DNA of 64,000 nt from Whitmania pigra. Its lineage: Eukaryota > Annelida > Clitellata > Hirudinida > Haemopidae. The notes beneath the pieces are model-generated. The model was given only the letters and a program-made list of their open reading frames with translations, made no database searches and was not told where the DNA came from. Location: assembly GCA_021613335.1 (NCBI GenBank), contig JAJTWR010000269.1, positions 1,630,001 to 1,694,000 on the forward strand, written 5' to 3'. Shown piece by piece: positions 1 to 22,046 of this stretch (the first letter of the stretch is position 1; each line of letters starts with the position of its first letter). A program made the position numbers and the translations under genes.

Positions 1-239
1 TTAAATAATTTCAACAACCAGATCTAACATAATTAGTAACTAGTAATTAATTATTCTTGCATAATAGCCATAAATATTCAACAGAACTCCTGAATATTAA
101 TAATACTGAATATTAAGTACAACATCGCACGAAAAATGGATGCCCACAAAAACTCCGATCCGAGGTTAAGACGCAGTAGTGGCTTCAGACGATAACAATT
201 CCAGGAATGGTGGTGGTTTGTTTATGCTGGAAATAAATC

Positions 240-447
240 CTCACTTCTCATGTTTGTGCTCTCATCCTTCCTTCTTTCCATCCATCCATATTTCCATCCA
301 TCCATATATCCGTCCCTCCATCCATCCATCCATTCACTCATCCATCCAGCCATCCGTTCTTCCGTCCGTCCGAAACAAGTCGGTCACGTGATGTCTCGCA
401 TCATCATCATTTTCATCGCTATCATCACCATCATCATCATCACCATC

Positions 448-479
<32 letters not shown>

Positions 480-500
480 TATCATCATTATCACTATCCA
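240..500. repeat. TCCA tetranucleotide array followed by CAT trinucleotide array
   Basis: Positions 265-365 are an imperfect tandem of TCCA/TCCG units, and 396-500 is a run of ATC/CAT triplets. Reading frames through them give low-complexity Ser/His/Ile or Asp strings and are not treated as genes. Nothing else is visible from 1 to 960. Confidence 0.9.
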
Positions 501-968
501 ATCGTCTTTTCTTATTCATCATCACCGACCCAATAAGTGGAAAATCGTAAAAACTGATTTCTTCTTAATGCAAATTCCACGGCGTTCTTTTAAAAAGAAT
601 TATTTTTTCCAGAAAGAAATCTCAGAAATTGGAAACATGCGCGAATATCGGCAGACGATCTGTGAAATTATTTCGTCTTGCATGGAGAAATTATGAGCAT
701 AAATATATTCACAATGGATGTGTACTTTATTTAAAAATATTATTATTATTATTATTATTAATATTATTATTATTTCTGATATTACACATATATTATAATC
801 TACACTCTAACAAATACAATATAATTAATAATGATCATTAATGGCCTCATTTGTAGTTATTGTTGTTTTTTAGTTACCGGTTTGTTTCATTAGTAACGTT
901 ATTATTGTAGTCGGTTAATAATATCGATTACAGACAACAACTAACAACTGCTTCGTTTAAATCAATCC

Positions 969-1008
969 AGGCCTGGAATTGAACTCGCAGCCCTCGGATC
1001 AAAGAGCA
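969..1008 (-). mobile_element. tRNA-like SINE remnant (B-box half)
   Basis: Read on the minus strand, this segment carries GTTCAATTC, which fits the RNA polymerase III B box (GWTCRANNC), inside a tRNA-like T-arm context. No A box is found upstream on that strand, where an AACAC-rich simple repeat begins. It is therefore most likely the broken tRNA-related part of a SINE and not a functional tRNA. Confidence 0.4.
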
Positions 1009-1571
1009 CATTACAACACATCAACACATCAGCACAACAACACATCAGCACAACAACACAATCACTGCGTGGATGGTTATACAAATACGTCATCATCAAA
1101 TTATCGAAAGGATTCACTTATTTCATCTTCAGTGCACGTGTGATTGCCTGTAGCAGTTGTAGTTGTAGTTGTGGAAGTAGTTGTAGTAGTTGTAGTTGTT
1201 ATAGTAGATGTAGCAGTTGTTGCTTCTATTCTTGTTGTTGTGTTTATTATAGTTATTAATTACATTTTAAATTAATAACATGCCTTGCTAATAGCTCAAT
1301 TGCATTAAGTAATTAGCAGTAGTAATAGTTTTAATTGAAGTATAATTTTTATTAGTTATTAATTGTTCGTTAAAATTTACATATCAGTTGTTATTTAAGA
1401 CGCCTTATTAAAATAAGTAAAATATAAATGTGGGAAATTTAATAATTATCAATTACACAACAAAATATCAATTCAAACTATAAATACAAATTATTTATTG
1501 TTTCATAATTCACCGACAATTACCAGGGACTGAGGAAACACAGGCACATATTTTAAAAGAATTTCTTGCTT

Positions 1572-1663
1572 CTGTTGTTGTTGTTGTTGTCGCTTTATTG
1601 TTGTTGTTGTTGTCGCTTTATTGTTGTTGTTGTTGTTGTTGTCGCTTTATTGTTGTTGTTGTT
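1572..1663. repeat. TTG array with regular TCGCTTTA interruptions
   Basis: Blocks of four to seven TTG triplets are separated three times by the same octamer, TCGCTTTA. It is thus a higher-order minisatellite built on a trinucleotide microsatellite. Confidence 0.85.
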
Positions 1664-1856
1664 TCAGTGTTCAGCTCTTCATGTCGATTGTTTAGTAATT
1701 AGCAGATAAAGATACTTTAGCCTGCAATTTAATCCATTTATCCATCATTTGACGAATAATTGGTGACAATTAAGAGTAATTACTCTCCAGTCTGGAAACA
1801 TGGAATTTCAAGGGTTCTGTTCCTGAGCGAAAGAGGTCAGGAATGGGGTGGGGATT

Positions 1857-1902
1857 TTGATGATGATGACGACGACGATGATGATGATGGTGATGATGGT
1901 GA

Positions 1903-1933
<31 letters not shown>

Positions 1934-2012
1934 GATGATGATGACGATGATGATGATGGTGATGATGATGACGATGATGATGATGGTGATGATGATGACG
2001 ATGATGATGATA

Positions 2013-2052
<40 letters not shown>

Positions 2053-2062
2053 CGATGATACT
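1857..2062. repeat. GAT trinucleotide microsatellite (about 200 bp)
   Basis: An almost uninterrupted run of GAT with GAC and GGT variants. A 17-18 bp sub-pattern (GATGATGATGACGATGAT with GGT) recurs. All three frames stay open on both strands (poly-Asp, poly-Met, poly-Ile), which is a property of the triplet repeat and not evidence of a gene. Confidence 0.92.
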
Positions 2063-2183
2063 GGTTGACGTATTGTTTCTAAATGCTTCGAATGACATCA
2101 CGTCACTGATCGAATGTTTGAATTTCTTCAGGCGTGTTGCTGTCACGGTCGAGTGAAGTGATGCATGACTCGAATGATGAAAA

Positions 2184-2186
<3 letters not shown>

Positions 2187-2223
<37 letters not shown>

Positions 2224-2298
2224 TGTTAATTTTGTTATTATTATTATTATTATTATTATATTGTTAATTTTGTTATTATTATTATATTATTATTATTA
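2187..2298. repeat. ATT microsatellite with duplicated spacer
   Basis: Two ATT runs, each followed by the same spacer (ATATTGTTAATTTTG), showing that the array expanded as a larger unit as well as by triplets. Confidence 0.85.
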
Positions 2299-2715
2299 AA
2301 ATTTAAGGTTGGAAAAGCAGTAGTGGCTAAAATTATTATTATAATAATTATAAATAATATTAAATATGTTGCATAATAAGTTAGTATTAACATGTAATAA
2401 CATATTTACTCCTAATTTATAATTACAATTTATTCTAAAATGGTATTTTTATATTTGTATTTTATTTGTGAGTGTTGTAATATCTATCAAAACGCTACGC
2501 ACTAAAACCAGCAACATAATTTCTATGCGTCGCAGTTGTTGTTGTTGTTGTTGCTGCAACAGCCGCTGCTTCTATCTCAGGAGATTTATGAATTCAAATA
2601 AATTGTTTTAAATCCATATAAATATGGAAAACAATTCCATAAATTCAGATTGAAGACACCACAGAACAACCACGTCAACTAAGTCATTTGCATTGTCTAA
2701 GCTTAACTTTAATTT

Positions 2716-2752
2716 TTATTCGAATCATTGACAGTCGTTCGAGGTGTTTCTG
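2716..2752 (-). mobile_element. Head fragment of the microsatellite-tailed retroposon family
   Basis: The block reads ATTCGAATCATTGACAG followed by a TTCGAGGTGTTTCTG end. The same block ends the repeats at 3175-3292 and 7061-7194 and, inverted, 10875-11003. Only the head is present here; no body or microsatellite tail is recognisable beside it. Confidence 0.6.
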
Positions 2753-3000
2753 AGATCTCCTAATAATATGAACTGCTCAGTGGTTCCATGGAAGAAAGAG
2801 ATCAACATACATGTCGATCATTGACGACTGTTGTTCTTCGGAACGATTGTCCTTTTTGTACTTGTACGGCTTGTACTGTTAAATTCACTGGTCCAGGGAG
2901 ATCTCGGACCATTTTGCCGACGCTAAATCTTTCGGAGTGGTTTTTTGGATTGTATCGTTGATGTTTGCGTAGCCGAGAAAATAAAATAAAGACGACAACA

Positions 3001-3087
3001 ACAATAATAATAATAGGAATAATGATGATGATGATGATGATGATGATTGATGATGATGATGATGATGATGATGATAATAATAAATAC

Positions 3088-3132
<45 letters not shown>

Positions 3133-3292
3133 CTAATAACAGTAATAACAACAATAACGATAATAGTAATAAAGACATGTTTCAAATCCACCCGGAGGTG
3201 TCACAAATTTAAGATTATAACTAAGTTTGAACTTGGTTAATATTCCTGCTCGAATTTATTCGAATCATTAACAGCTGTTCGAGGTGTTTCTG
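3001..3292 (-). mobile_element. Microsatellite-tailed retroposon-like repeat, copy 1
   Basis: The unique body at 3175-3292 shares two conserved blocks with copies 2 and 3: one around ACATGTTTCAAATCCACC and GGTGTCACAAATTT, and one around TTATTCGAATCATTAACAG with GAGGTGTTTCTG. Immediately left is an AAT/GAT microsatellite (3001-3174). Read on the minus strand, the element starts with CAGAAACACC and ends in a TTATTA-type tail. I do not recognise a known family and see no coding capacity or pol III boxes. Confidence 0.6.
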
Positions 3293-3476
3293 TGATAATA
3301 ATTTCATAATAATTGTTTCTTTTGTTAACGAGGGATGTTAGTTGCCAACATTTGTCGTCTTACGGTCAGAGAGTGATCACAGGCACTGAATGGGAACATT
3401 AAAATTCGATGCGAACTTTTTCAATATTAATTCAACTTATCACTTTTTCAATTGAATATTGAATATCCGAAAAAAA

Positions 3477-3610
<134 letters not shown>

Positions 3611-3619
3611 AATATAAAT

Positions 3620-5470
3620 ACTATGTATAACTAACAATAACAGGCCTGATTATGATAACAAAAATAATAAAAAATACTATAAAAATTTGAGCTGCACATT
3701 AAATGTCTGTCACGTTCTCTTAATAATCGTCGACATCATCATCATCACCACCATCATCATTATCACCATCACCACCACCATTATCATCGTCGCCAATATG
3801 ATGACCACATTAATGGAGTAAATTAATTAAATCAATTAGCAAATTACATTTTCAATAACAGCATTTCCTCCAATAGAATAAGCATGTAACGGGAATTAAC
3901 TGTCTAGATTCAAATTGTTCGTTAGATGTCAGCCCTGTTTTTGTTCTGTTTTTTAAATTTTATTTTGCAGAAGGATTGCGATAATTTGCAGTCCAAACAC
4001 AAACAGTTTGTAAGTTTCAAATGCATTTTTCACAGAATAAAGTCACATTAAATCATTAACTTCAGCGTGAAGCACCACTTGAAATCAGGTGATAATAACA
4101 AAGAAACATGTAAAAACAAAATTATGTAACTTCTATTAAAAAAATAAAAAATTGGCACCTAAAAATATTAACTTCTTTTCTTTATTTTGTTTCATAATAA
4201 CGATCACGTCCAGCTAATTATAAGAAAGATTTCAAGCACAGGCATGGTCGGAATCTGCCATTGAAAAGTGAAAACTAAAGAAACCTTTTCTTGCTCATCG
4301 TAGGGATCAACTAAACTGGCATAGGGGCTGTTGGCTACTACCACCACCACCATCAGGCACCTGGGCCTCTAACATGGATAAATCCTGCGGTATCCATGGA
4401 AATAAAGCAAATAATGATTCAACCGTCAGCTCCTCTTAATACTCAGTTTTGTCCCAAAAATCTTTAGAGAGCAGATGTTTTCATTGATTTCGAATGAAGA
4501 CGAAACAGTTTGATGAAAGATGCAATTATGCTTGACAAGCAAGTCAGTATTGGTCCATTACAAAAAATCATTTTTCTTGATTTCTCTGTCTTATTCATCT
4601 GCGCATTGAATAAGATTGATGGGAAGAATATTTCTTGTTAGGAGTGTCCATTTTTTCGAGAGGTATTGATCGTAAAATATAAATAATAAAATAATACTTA
4701 CTAACAATATAATATTTAATAAAGTAACCGTTTTCATTAAAAATGAATTTTTACTAAACTATTACTCTGCAGTTATGCCTCTTGCAGACTCATTTGGTGA
4801 TGTTAAAGTTATGTTAATAAATGAATAGATGAAGGTGATTTAAAGTTACTAAATTGAAATAAATAAATCAATGTTTTGGTAAACAATATTAAAGCTGTAA
4901 TACCACGGAGAGAAATTTAAACAACTATTTATTTTTTTATTTTTGATTAAAAGGATTTAATGATTCCTCTCAAAAGCATTCAAATTAATCACAATTCATC
5001 TGTGAAAATGAAGCATTAGAGAAATTTTAATAACTGTTTCAGTTAAAGTTTTAGTGTTTAGAGTCAAGAATTTAGGAAGAGTTTGTGACTGCTCTCGAGT
5101 AATTAACATAACTTTAATCTCAGTTAGTTATCGCTTACTTAACTATCATTCATAATAATAACTCAATTATATGAACACTTATCCTTCTTATATGGCTATG
5201 AGAAGACTGACAGGTCATAATAGCATTCGATGATGATGATGTAAACATTCAAAGTAGTATTTAATATGAAATTTATCCCAGTCTCAAAGGTTACATCAAG
5301 GCTAGCTTAAATGAGTTTAAATATTATAACCGAATATGATCTGAAAAATATTATTAAATTATTGGAAATATTAATTCAATTATAAAAATTCATATTTCGT
5401 TCGCCATTTGTTTAATTTTAATTTAATTTGCACTTACAGGCTGGCAACAATCGTTATCATGTATCATGTT
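3620..5470. other. AT-rich sequence without a recognisable gene
   Basis: Apart from a short CATCAT/CACCAC array near 3735-3795, I see no coding region, RNA gene or known repeat here. It lies beyond the 3' end of the minus-strand glycosyltransferase gene. Confidence 0.5.
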
Positions 5471-5478
5471 AAAAACCC

Positions 5479-5523
5479 AGCCTACACCGCCACGAGAACT
5501 GTGTAGCAACGCTATATAAATTA
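5479..5523 (+). mobile_element. SINE 3'-tail remnant (CGCTATATAAATT end)
   Basis: The segment ends in CGCTATATAAATT and carries CACCGCCACGAGA upstream. The same arrangement (CACCGCCACAAAG then GCGCTATACAAATT) lies in intron 1 of both lectin pseudogenes, and GCGCTATATAAAT occurs in the SINE at 23.5 kb. The tRNA-related head is missing. Confidence 0.45.
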
Positions 5524-5938
5524 ACTACTTTTAAATTTTAAGAAATTTTTTAAAACTATATCTGAACAGAAAGATTTAATAATTACTTCAGTAAAATACC
5601 AACAAACTATCCCAGTTAGTAACATAAAATCATAATTTTCCTAGATATGTGCTTACACACGAACAGAAAAGAAAATTGTCTTTGGAATTGTAACAATGAA
5701 CACTGATGATTATTCGTACATATAAACAATAATTACAAAACATTATTTAATACAATTTCCGACGTGACTTGTATTTACACAGAAAGACACACACACACAC
5801 GAAAGGCATTGGACCAGCAAAATAATAATTGTACAATTCCAAGTGGAAATAATCTCATCACAGTAACAACAACTTTCGATTCATCAAAAACAGAAATGGC
5901 CACGACAAAAAAAAACACGATTTGAACACTCGTCATCA

Positions 5939-15163
<9,225 letters not shown>

Positions 15164-17165
15164 CGCTGTTTCCAAGCGAGAAAAAATTACTCAGACGAAA
15201 GCGCGCAGAAAATGTTCTAGGTTACTATTTCGTCAATATTCACGAACTCAAATCAAATCATCGTGTACTTCTCGAAAATTCAAAGTAGAAACTAAAAGTT
15301 GATAGCGAGCTTTACAGCGGTCTTATTTGAATGAATTTGTATATTTTCCAAGGGTACAAAGTCTGGCCGAGAGTTAATTTGAAACAAACTGCTATCAGAT
15401 GCTATTAGCTGGTATGAATGTCCGCTTCTAAACGCCAAAAACTAAACTGTCACTAAGTATTGAAAAGATTGAATTATTACGAGCTTTTATATGCCTCTCA
15501 CATTCCTTCACGTTCATCTCCTTCGCTAGTAATAATGTCTCATTCAGGATAAACATAGAAGCGTGTACTTCCCGTCAAAAGCGATTTTTAAATGATGCAG
15601 CCTATTGCAGAATATCGTTCGATGGTGGCAGAATCGCACCGAATAAGAGTCTGTGATTTTCTTATGAAGCCAAGAATGTCTAACATTGATGATGCAATGA
15701 CCAAACACAAAGCAGTTGTGGCCTCCATACATTTGAACAACTATTGAGGAGGCTCATCCTAACAGCTCAATCGGGAATCGAAAATGTGTGTCGTTGTTGC
15801 ACGCACGCGATTCTAATTCCGTCATATGATGGGATGATTTGAAATGTTTGGGGAAATATCAACAGCAGGTAGCAGTAATCCTAACTACAAACAGATATTA
15901 TTTTGTTAGCCTACATAGAAAACGAAATTCATTAGCTTTAAATAGCAGAATTTTTAACATTTAACACCCGTGTTATGATGGTTTGACTAAAATTGTTTAA
16001 TTTAGATTGTTCATGTTTAATCTGAGATTGTTTTGCACTCATCAAGATTGTCATAAAAGACGATTTAAATTAGATTTAAATTTATCATAAGACTGTTTTA
16101 TAAATAAAAACTTTCGTGAATATAAAGTTTGGTTATTACATTATCATTATCATTATCATTATTACTTGTTTGAAAGCTACAGGCCGGTGTCCTAATTTGG
16201 GAGTCGGCAGGATTTATGAGTCTTCCCATTTCCTGATTTCCAAATGTTAAAGTAGACTACTAGACTAATTTAGAAATTAATTTAAAATAAGGTTATCTTC
16301 TAATTGTGAAAAAATATTGGAAGGACTGAGTAAAGATGTGAATCACAGGAAGATGACTAAAATGATGTCGTAGGTTATAAGTATTTCGAAAAGTCGAATT
16401 TAGTTGAATTTAAAAATGAGAGCCTTGATTTTTTTTTTTTTTTTTAGAAGTGCTGGTTCCGATGGTGGAATTACAAAATGTTCTTCTAATCCAAATAAGG
16501 ATATTCTTCATCATTTGAATATGAATTTCTAATTAACTTTGTAATGCTGGTGGTTAGATATCCGTCTTGTCAAACAATTTGCCAGAATTAATGTTAGTTA
16601 AACAACAGTTCCAAACTAAGCATTCTTCATTGACCTATAGTTCATTTCTAGTCTTCCAATAAGGATGAAAAGTTTTACAAAGTTTGATGCATTTAATTTC
16701 ACGAAGTGGATGTTAATTTGTGTTGCCAATTAAATTGAGTAACCTCTTCTCAAATAAACTGGGTCAAATTGCACCGTTTCATCCTTAGTTGAGTTCATAA
16801 AACTTATTTTATGTTTGCGTTCAATAAAAAACCAATTTAATTATTATTAAATAATATTAAGATATGTTTCAGTACCAATTCGTTAAAAACAGCAGTAGAT
16901 ATACGGTAAAACTACGATATGAACATAAATTTTTAAATATATTGTAATTAATTAAAAAATGTATTTTTTAAATGTAAACATTTAAATCTTTAAAATAAAT
17001 GTTGAAAACATCCATCTCGAGAAATTATGATAATCAGCACATCCTTGTGTTGTTATCCAATTGTTAGTGAGTAAAAAGTAAACTGCGTTTCTGTCACCTG
17101 TCTTTTAGTTTAATTTTTCGGATTTTCTCATTAAATAGTTGAGATTTTATTAACCTCAGACAATA
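15164..17165. other. Intergenic region between GT31 and MVB12 (divergent promoters)
   Basis: GT31 starts leftward at 15163 and MVB12 starts rightward at 17166, so this 2 kb must hold both promoters. I see no convincing TATA box or further gene. A 62-codon minus-strand frame at 15732-15544 lacks supporting features and was not called. Confidence 0.5.
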
Positions 17166-20100
17166 ATGGCTCAACAGCCAATAAATACCAACCCAGTCAC
17201 TGGTGTTTGTATAGTTTCAGACCCTCAAAAATGTCCACCAAGCTACGAACTTGTGAGTTTCTGGGCTATGGCAAATCTTAAATGTATTTTCGGCAAAATT
17301 TGCTATCTAGCAATTGACTTTTTCTAATTGAATTAGGATTTATTGCGACAGGATTGTGATTCTCAAACAGAATTAAACTTCTTGAACAACTTTAATTATT
17401 TGCAGTTGCTGAGATCCAAAGACAGAGAAAGTGACTGCGACTTGTGGAGAGAGACTAACATGTTTAAGAAGACAACAAGATATCTCTGCTTTACAAGGGC
17501 TTACAATAAAAATAACCAAGTAATTTCATAATTTTCTATCATTTTGGCTAATTAAATGTGAATAAATCTAACATCTAAAATCTCTTCGCAACAGTGTAAA
17601 AGGGTATTTTATCCAATTTATAAATTGTTTCGAGTACACTAATACTTTAGTTGGTTTTGAATTAAAACAATTTTGTAACCTTGGCTCTATTCATTTTGAA
17701 GTTGTTCAGAATTTCTTGTAACTTGTAAGTGTACTTTTAAATGATATAATTCTTCCAGGATCAAAAAGTTTTGGCATCCATTCAAATCCTTCCAGAGAAA
17801 GAATTGCCACCACCAGGATTCATGATACTGGAAAAGACAATCGACTCAGGTTTGCATTTCGACAACAAACTCATCAACAGTCATTTTAATTATGAAATTA
17901 ATCAACTCCTTTGCTGTGAACTTGCATCAATATCACATGAACACTTATCTGCTTTGCAACTCTTGACAAAATAACCTATTAATTTGTAAAAAGCTTAACA
18001 CTTGATCATATTTATACCAACTTACATATTTATTATGCACTTTGTCAAGATTGTTGTCGATCCATTTCCTCACCATGTTTCTAATCACAGAGGAGCGAGC
18101 TTTGAAAAAGAAGCAGTTTTGTGTCAAGTTCGGAGACAGAAATTCTCTGACCGAAGCCATTTCTGACATCATCATTCACTCAAAGGTCAAAAGAGCACCG
18201 GAAGGATATACCTTGATAGGGTCAGTTAAATTGGATCATGGATTTGTTTGCAATACTAATTCTGGTGCGTCGGGAAGTTTGAATTAATCATTTGTCTTGT
18301 TTTTATTTTAATGTCTTATTCATTATTAAATTATTTTATACCTTGTTCTATTAAAACTTCGTGTATTTAATTTAGTGTTTTCGAGTTTCTCGACATCTTT
18401 GCCGGAGCCGTTAAATGATAGGAAAGCAATTGATAATATTAATAACAAGTTCTACATTTACAACATATTAAGTCATCAGAAAGTCAAAATTAATGATAGG
18501 TTATTTATTAAAAACAATTCTTAAGTCCATTTGGCAAATACTTATATCAACCTATGATGATGGGTTCTTACATCCAGTTTGCTTGAGTTTTTAAATTGAT
18601 TGATTGATTGATTGAGATTGCTTTCGCATCCTTCTTGTGGAGACTTGTGCGTATAAAACACGTGCATAAGTAATTAAATTAGATGTTTGTTAGGAATAAC
18701 AGTAAGAATACTATGTAGTATTTATTATGCTTCATTTATTGATAATGTTTTAAATCAGAAAAATGTTGAAATTCATGGGGAAAGTAAAATTGAATTATTA
18801 TTATTCATTTGTTAAAACTATTAATTGGTCAAATGGTTTTTTGTAAATTTTATCTTCAACAAATATTTTTTAGTGGAGATGTGAACAGCCTGATGATATA
18901 CGTCAGAGTGAGCAGAATTCCACCCGAGAGCCAAACATTCAGCCACACGGGGAGTTCTCAAACCAATGGAATGAGGTCTGATGATGTTTATGGGGTGTCT
19001 TGTGGTGGAAAATTATGATGATGATGATGATGATAGTGGTGGCGACGATGATGATGGCATTCTATAAAACTGTCTGTCTGTTGATGCTTTCTATTTGGAC
19101 TCTTATTAAACAGAATGAACATAAAATATTTTAAAATGTAACATTTAATAATCTATTATTATAATGTATATTAAAAAATTTTTAATTGTTGCATGCTTTA
19201 ACTTTAATAATAATTCCTCCTACATAAACAAATAATTTTGTAACCATGCTATTGGTTGCAGACCGGCTCCAGCTCCACCAATAGCAGGCTACCCTCTTCA
19301 CCCCATGCCCGCACCTCGTCTTAACCAGTCGCTCAATGTCTTCAACAAGAACGAGTTGTCACCAATAAACGGTTGGTTTCAATCAAGTGTGGATCAACAA
19401 AGAACTTAAATCACACTGAATTTGTAATCTAGCAACATGTTTTTGAATTTTATGTGATCTTATTTATTAAGTATAACTTAAGTAATGAAATATTGTTGCA
19501 ATGGACTGGTATGATTGCCACTAAATTTAATGTTCACGTCACATTAATGGTTGATTCATGTATGTTTGAAATGATGCATCCTAATATTTTATTTAAGTAT
19601 TGACAAATTAATTAAATCATATTATTAGATAAATATCATCTAGGCTAAATAAACTGCTTCTTCATTATCAGCTTTGACTGGCATAGAGTTCCAAATCAAC
19701 CCTTCCATTCAAGACACTTCAAAGAGGACATCTGTGAGTTCAATGATTGATTTCAGTTACCTGATTGATTATTATAATTTATTATAGCTCTCCACTAATG
19801 GTAATGATCGACTACTAATGAGTGCTAAGTGCATCTTTCAGATAATCATTTGGATATTTCACTTTCTAAAATTAAGGGGCAAATTTGAATAAATATCAGC
19901 ATCCTTTCACCACCCAATAAAATCTCTGGACTCCTGATATTATCCTTTCTTTGAGTCTATATTAAGGCATTTTGATGTGTAACATTTCAGACTTCGTGTA
20001 TCAACGTGTGCTTCTCTATTGCGTGCAAAACCTTTGAGCCAACTAGTCTATGTTAATGTATAACATCCTAAACCTATTTTAATGCAAAACCCCACATCAT

Positions 20101-20391
20101 GATGTAGCCAGCTCTCAGTTGATTAATCCCAAAGCTTTTTGCCATTTCGTTATTTTACACGAATTAATCTCAACAAATCCTACCAATCAGGGCCCTACCC
20201 CGAGTATATCCTACAGATCACTCAATGACATCGAAAATGAGGTTAGTGGGCCACTTAGATCGCTATCAACAATAATAATAACTATATTCAATCCCAAACA
20301 ATAGTAATGTGATTATTAACCAACGATTTACTTGCAGTACCATTACTCGTTTGCACTGGAGCAATCCTTCCTTCAGAAGACTGCAGCTTAA
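17166..20391 (+). CDS. MVB12: ESCRT-I subunit MVB12 (MABP and UMA domains), nine exons
   Basis: Multivesicular body subunit 12, the accessory subunit of ESCRT-I that helps sort ubiquitinated membrane cargo at endosomes. Exons: 17166-17252, 17406-17519, 17759-17849, 18091-18220, 18874-18975, 19262-19371, 19672-19733, 20191-20241 and 20338-20391. Junctions are GT-AG, the phases agree, and the total is 801 bp (266 residues). The first half is a MABP fold: PVTGVCIVSDPQKCPPSYEL, then DLWRETNMFKKTTRYLCFTR, PPPGFMILEKTIDS, KKKQFCVKFGDR and YTLIGGDVNSLMIYVRVSRI. A Pro-rich linker follows in exon 6, then a UMA-like region with ALTGIEFQINPS and, near the C terminus, YHYSFALEQSF. Length matches animal MVB12A/B (about 270-320). 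Exon 4 could use a donor at 18265, but the one at 18220 restores the MABP motif. Confidence 0.93.
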
Positions 20392-20605
20392 AGCGTGACA
20401 TTCCCTGATGACTAAGAAATCGTTTACATTTCAACTCTGTTGAACACTTGTGATTGCAACGATCACAAATGTGCCTTAAATAATTTCCTGTCGCTCATCT
20501 TTTCTCTTTTTTTTTGCTTAAATTCTAAAATTCTAAATTAGGCTTCTGTTGTTAATACAATGATCAGGAACACATAGGTAAGCATTGAAAAGAACACTTG
20601 TTAGA

Positions 20606-20611
20606 AATAAA
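20606..20611 (+). terminator. Candidate polyadenylation signal of MVB12
   Basis: AATAAA lies 215 bp after the MVB12 stop codon, in the short convergent gap before the FKBPL-like gene. Confidence 0.5.
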
Positions 20612-20802
20612 ATTTCACATGACGCTAGTCCTGTCCAACTGACAATTTTAACGACAACAAAATTAATGTTTTCTGACAAAGCTCAATTATCGTTGAATGT
20701 TGAGTTTGTGGAGTTTAGTGGAAATTTGTGGCACAGATACTTGCAACGATGAGAAGGTTGCATACTCGAACAAACGCTTCGTGTGTGCAGAAACACGTGC
20801 AC

Positions 20803-21609
20803 TCAACCAAAAATTCCCTTGAGCCTGTCGGCTAGTAATAGGTTTTCGTTTCTGAAGGACTTTTTTGCTTCTGCAAGAGCTTTGGCAATGCTCCTGTTTC
20901 CTGGGTCCAGCTCAGCAGCTTTCTTTAAATCGTCTATGGCGAGTTCATATTCTTTCAGTTTTGCATAAGCTTGGCTTCTTCTATAAAAAGCTTTGACGTT
21001 ATTTGGTTCAATTTCTAGGGCATCAGCACAGTTTTTAATGGCACCCCTCATGTTGGTTCCCAAGAGTTGGCAAGCTGCCAGATTCAAGTGACATAAGCAT
21101 TTCAGGCTCTCAATGTCGTGTTTTAGATTCTCATCGTTTTGCTCATTTGCCTTCATTGTGATTTGAGCGCAGATTAGATACTTCATGGCACGTCCATAGA
21201 GGTAGAAAGCTGTTTCTAGCTCTTTTAGTTGGAATGACTGAGTGCCTTTTTCTTTCAAGATTCTTGACCTCTCAAATATCTCTAAAAGCTCCAGATGATG
21301 TATTCTCGGTGCAACTTCAAATGATATTAATGAAACATCAAGAATGTGGGAGATGTTATGCTCGTCAAGTAGCGTCAGGGTTGAACTGTTACCAGCCGTC
21401 AAATGCAAAATCAAGGAGTCGATAGCTCTTGTGTGTGCGGATATTCCGAGGCCTACAACTATATTGCATTCTCTATTTATTTCGTAACCAAGACTTCGAC
21501 CAAAGTGGAGAGATTGTTCACCGCATTTTATACACACCCTACAATTTGAAAATTCCGTCGGTAACAGCAAGCGATCAAAATCAGACTTATCCAGTATTCC
21601 AGTGGCCAT
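20803..21609 (-). CDS. FKBPL: FKBPL-like TPR co-chaperone (single exon)
   Basis: A 268-residue protein with the architecture of FKBPL (WISp39), an Hsp90-binding TPR protein with a degenerate PPIase-like N-terminal part. The ATG at 21609 (MATGILDKSDF) is the first ATG of the open frame; upstream codons in frame are not ATG. The C-terminal half shows tandem TPR helices: KEKGTQSFQLKELETAFYLY, then CHLNLAACQLL with AIKNCADALEIEPNNVKAFY, then RRSQAYAKLKEYELAIDDLK with AAELDPGN. It closes with LADRLKGIFG, comparable to the family's characteristic Met/Ile-Phe-Gly ending. It is intronless, shorter than human FKBPL (349 residues), convergent with MVB12 and divergent from eL36. Another TPR immunophilin is possible, but no clear active PPIase domain is seen. 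Confidence 0.82.
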   Translation of the reverse strand: MATGILDKSDFDRLLLPTEFSNCRVCIKCGEQSLHFGRSLGYEINRECNIVVGLGISAHTRAIDSLILHLTAGNSSTLTLLDEHNISHILDVSLISFEVAPRIHHLELLEIFERSRILKEKGTQSFQLKELETAFYLYGRAMKYLICAQITMKANEQNDENLKHDIESLKCLCHLNLAACQLLGTNMRGAIKNCADALEIEPNNVKAFYRRSQAYAKLKEYELAIDDLKKAAELDPGNRSIAKALAEAKKSFRNENLLLADRLKGIFG

Positions 21610-22046
21610 GCGCAACAATACCAAATCTCTTAATTCGAAATGTAGTTATAAACACCACTCAAAAACGATTGGAAAATTTTAAATGTGAATCATTAGTTAA
21701 AAAATGAACTTAAAATATTGAATTAATAAATATTAATAAACTAGTAATTTGTGTTGTATGTTTTTAAAATTAGTGGTTTAGTTAAAATTTAGCAGTTTGA
21801 TTTTAAATGTTTATAAATTATTTTAAATATTATTTTTTATTTAAAATAAACTATTTAATTAATTGAAATACATGATTTAAGCATTTTAGCATCTATATTT
21901 AGCATAGACACGATAATTTATTTACTCGCTTATCCTCGATATCGTTTACTTCCTTTTGCTCCTGAGAAGCTAGGTTGGTGGAGCTTATCGACTTTCGAAA
22001 AATCGTTAAATTGGACGCTTCATAAAAGGATACAAATCTTTCAGAA

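Noticed and set aside
240..500. Possible CRISPR array from repeated CCATCCATCC blocks
   Set aside because: Spacers are not unique and unit length is four bases; it is a eukaryotic tetranucleotide repeat.
1760..2156. Open frames of about 100 codons on both strands across the GAT array
   Set aside because: Triplet repeats keep all frames open; translations are poly-Asp, poly-Met or poly-Ile with no other support.
16430..16446. Poly-T run as a pol III terminator or retroposon tail
   Set aside because: No A/B boxes or repeat body were found beside it.
18091..18264. Longer version of MVB12 exon 4 ending at a GTGCGT donor
   Set aside because: The shorter exon ending at 18220 joins in phase with 18874 and restores the MABP motif; the longer one adds 44 bases without family similarity.
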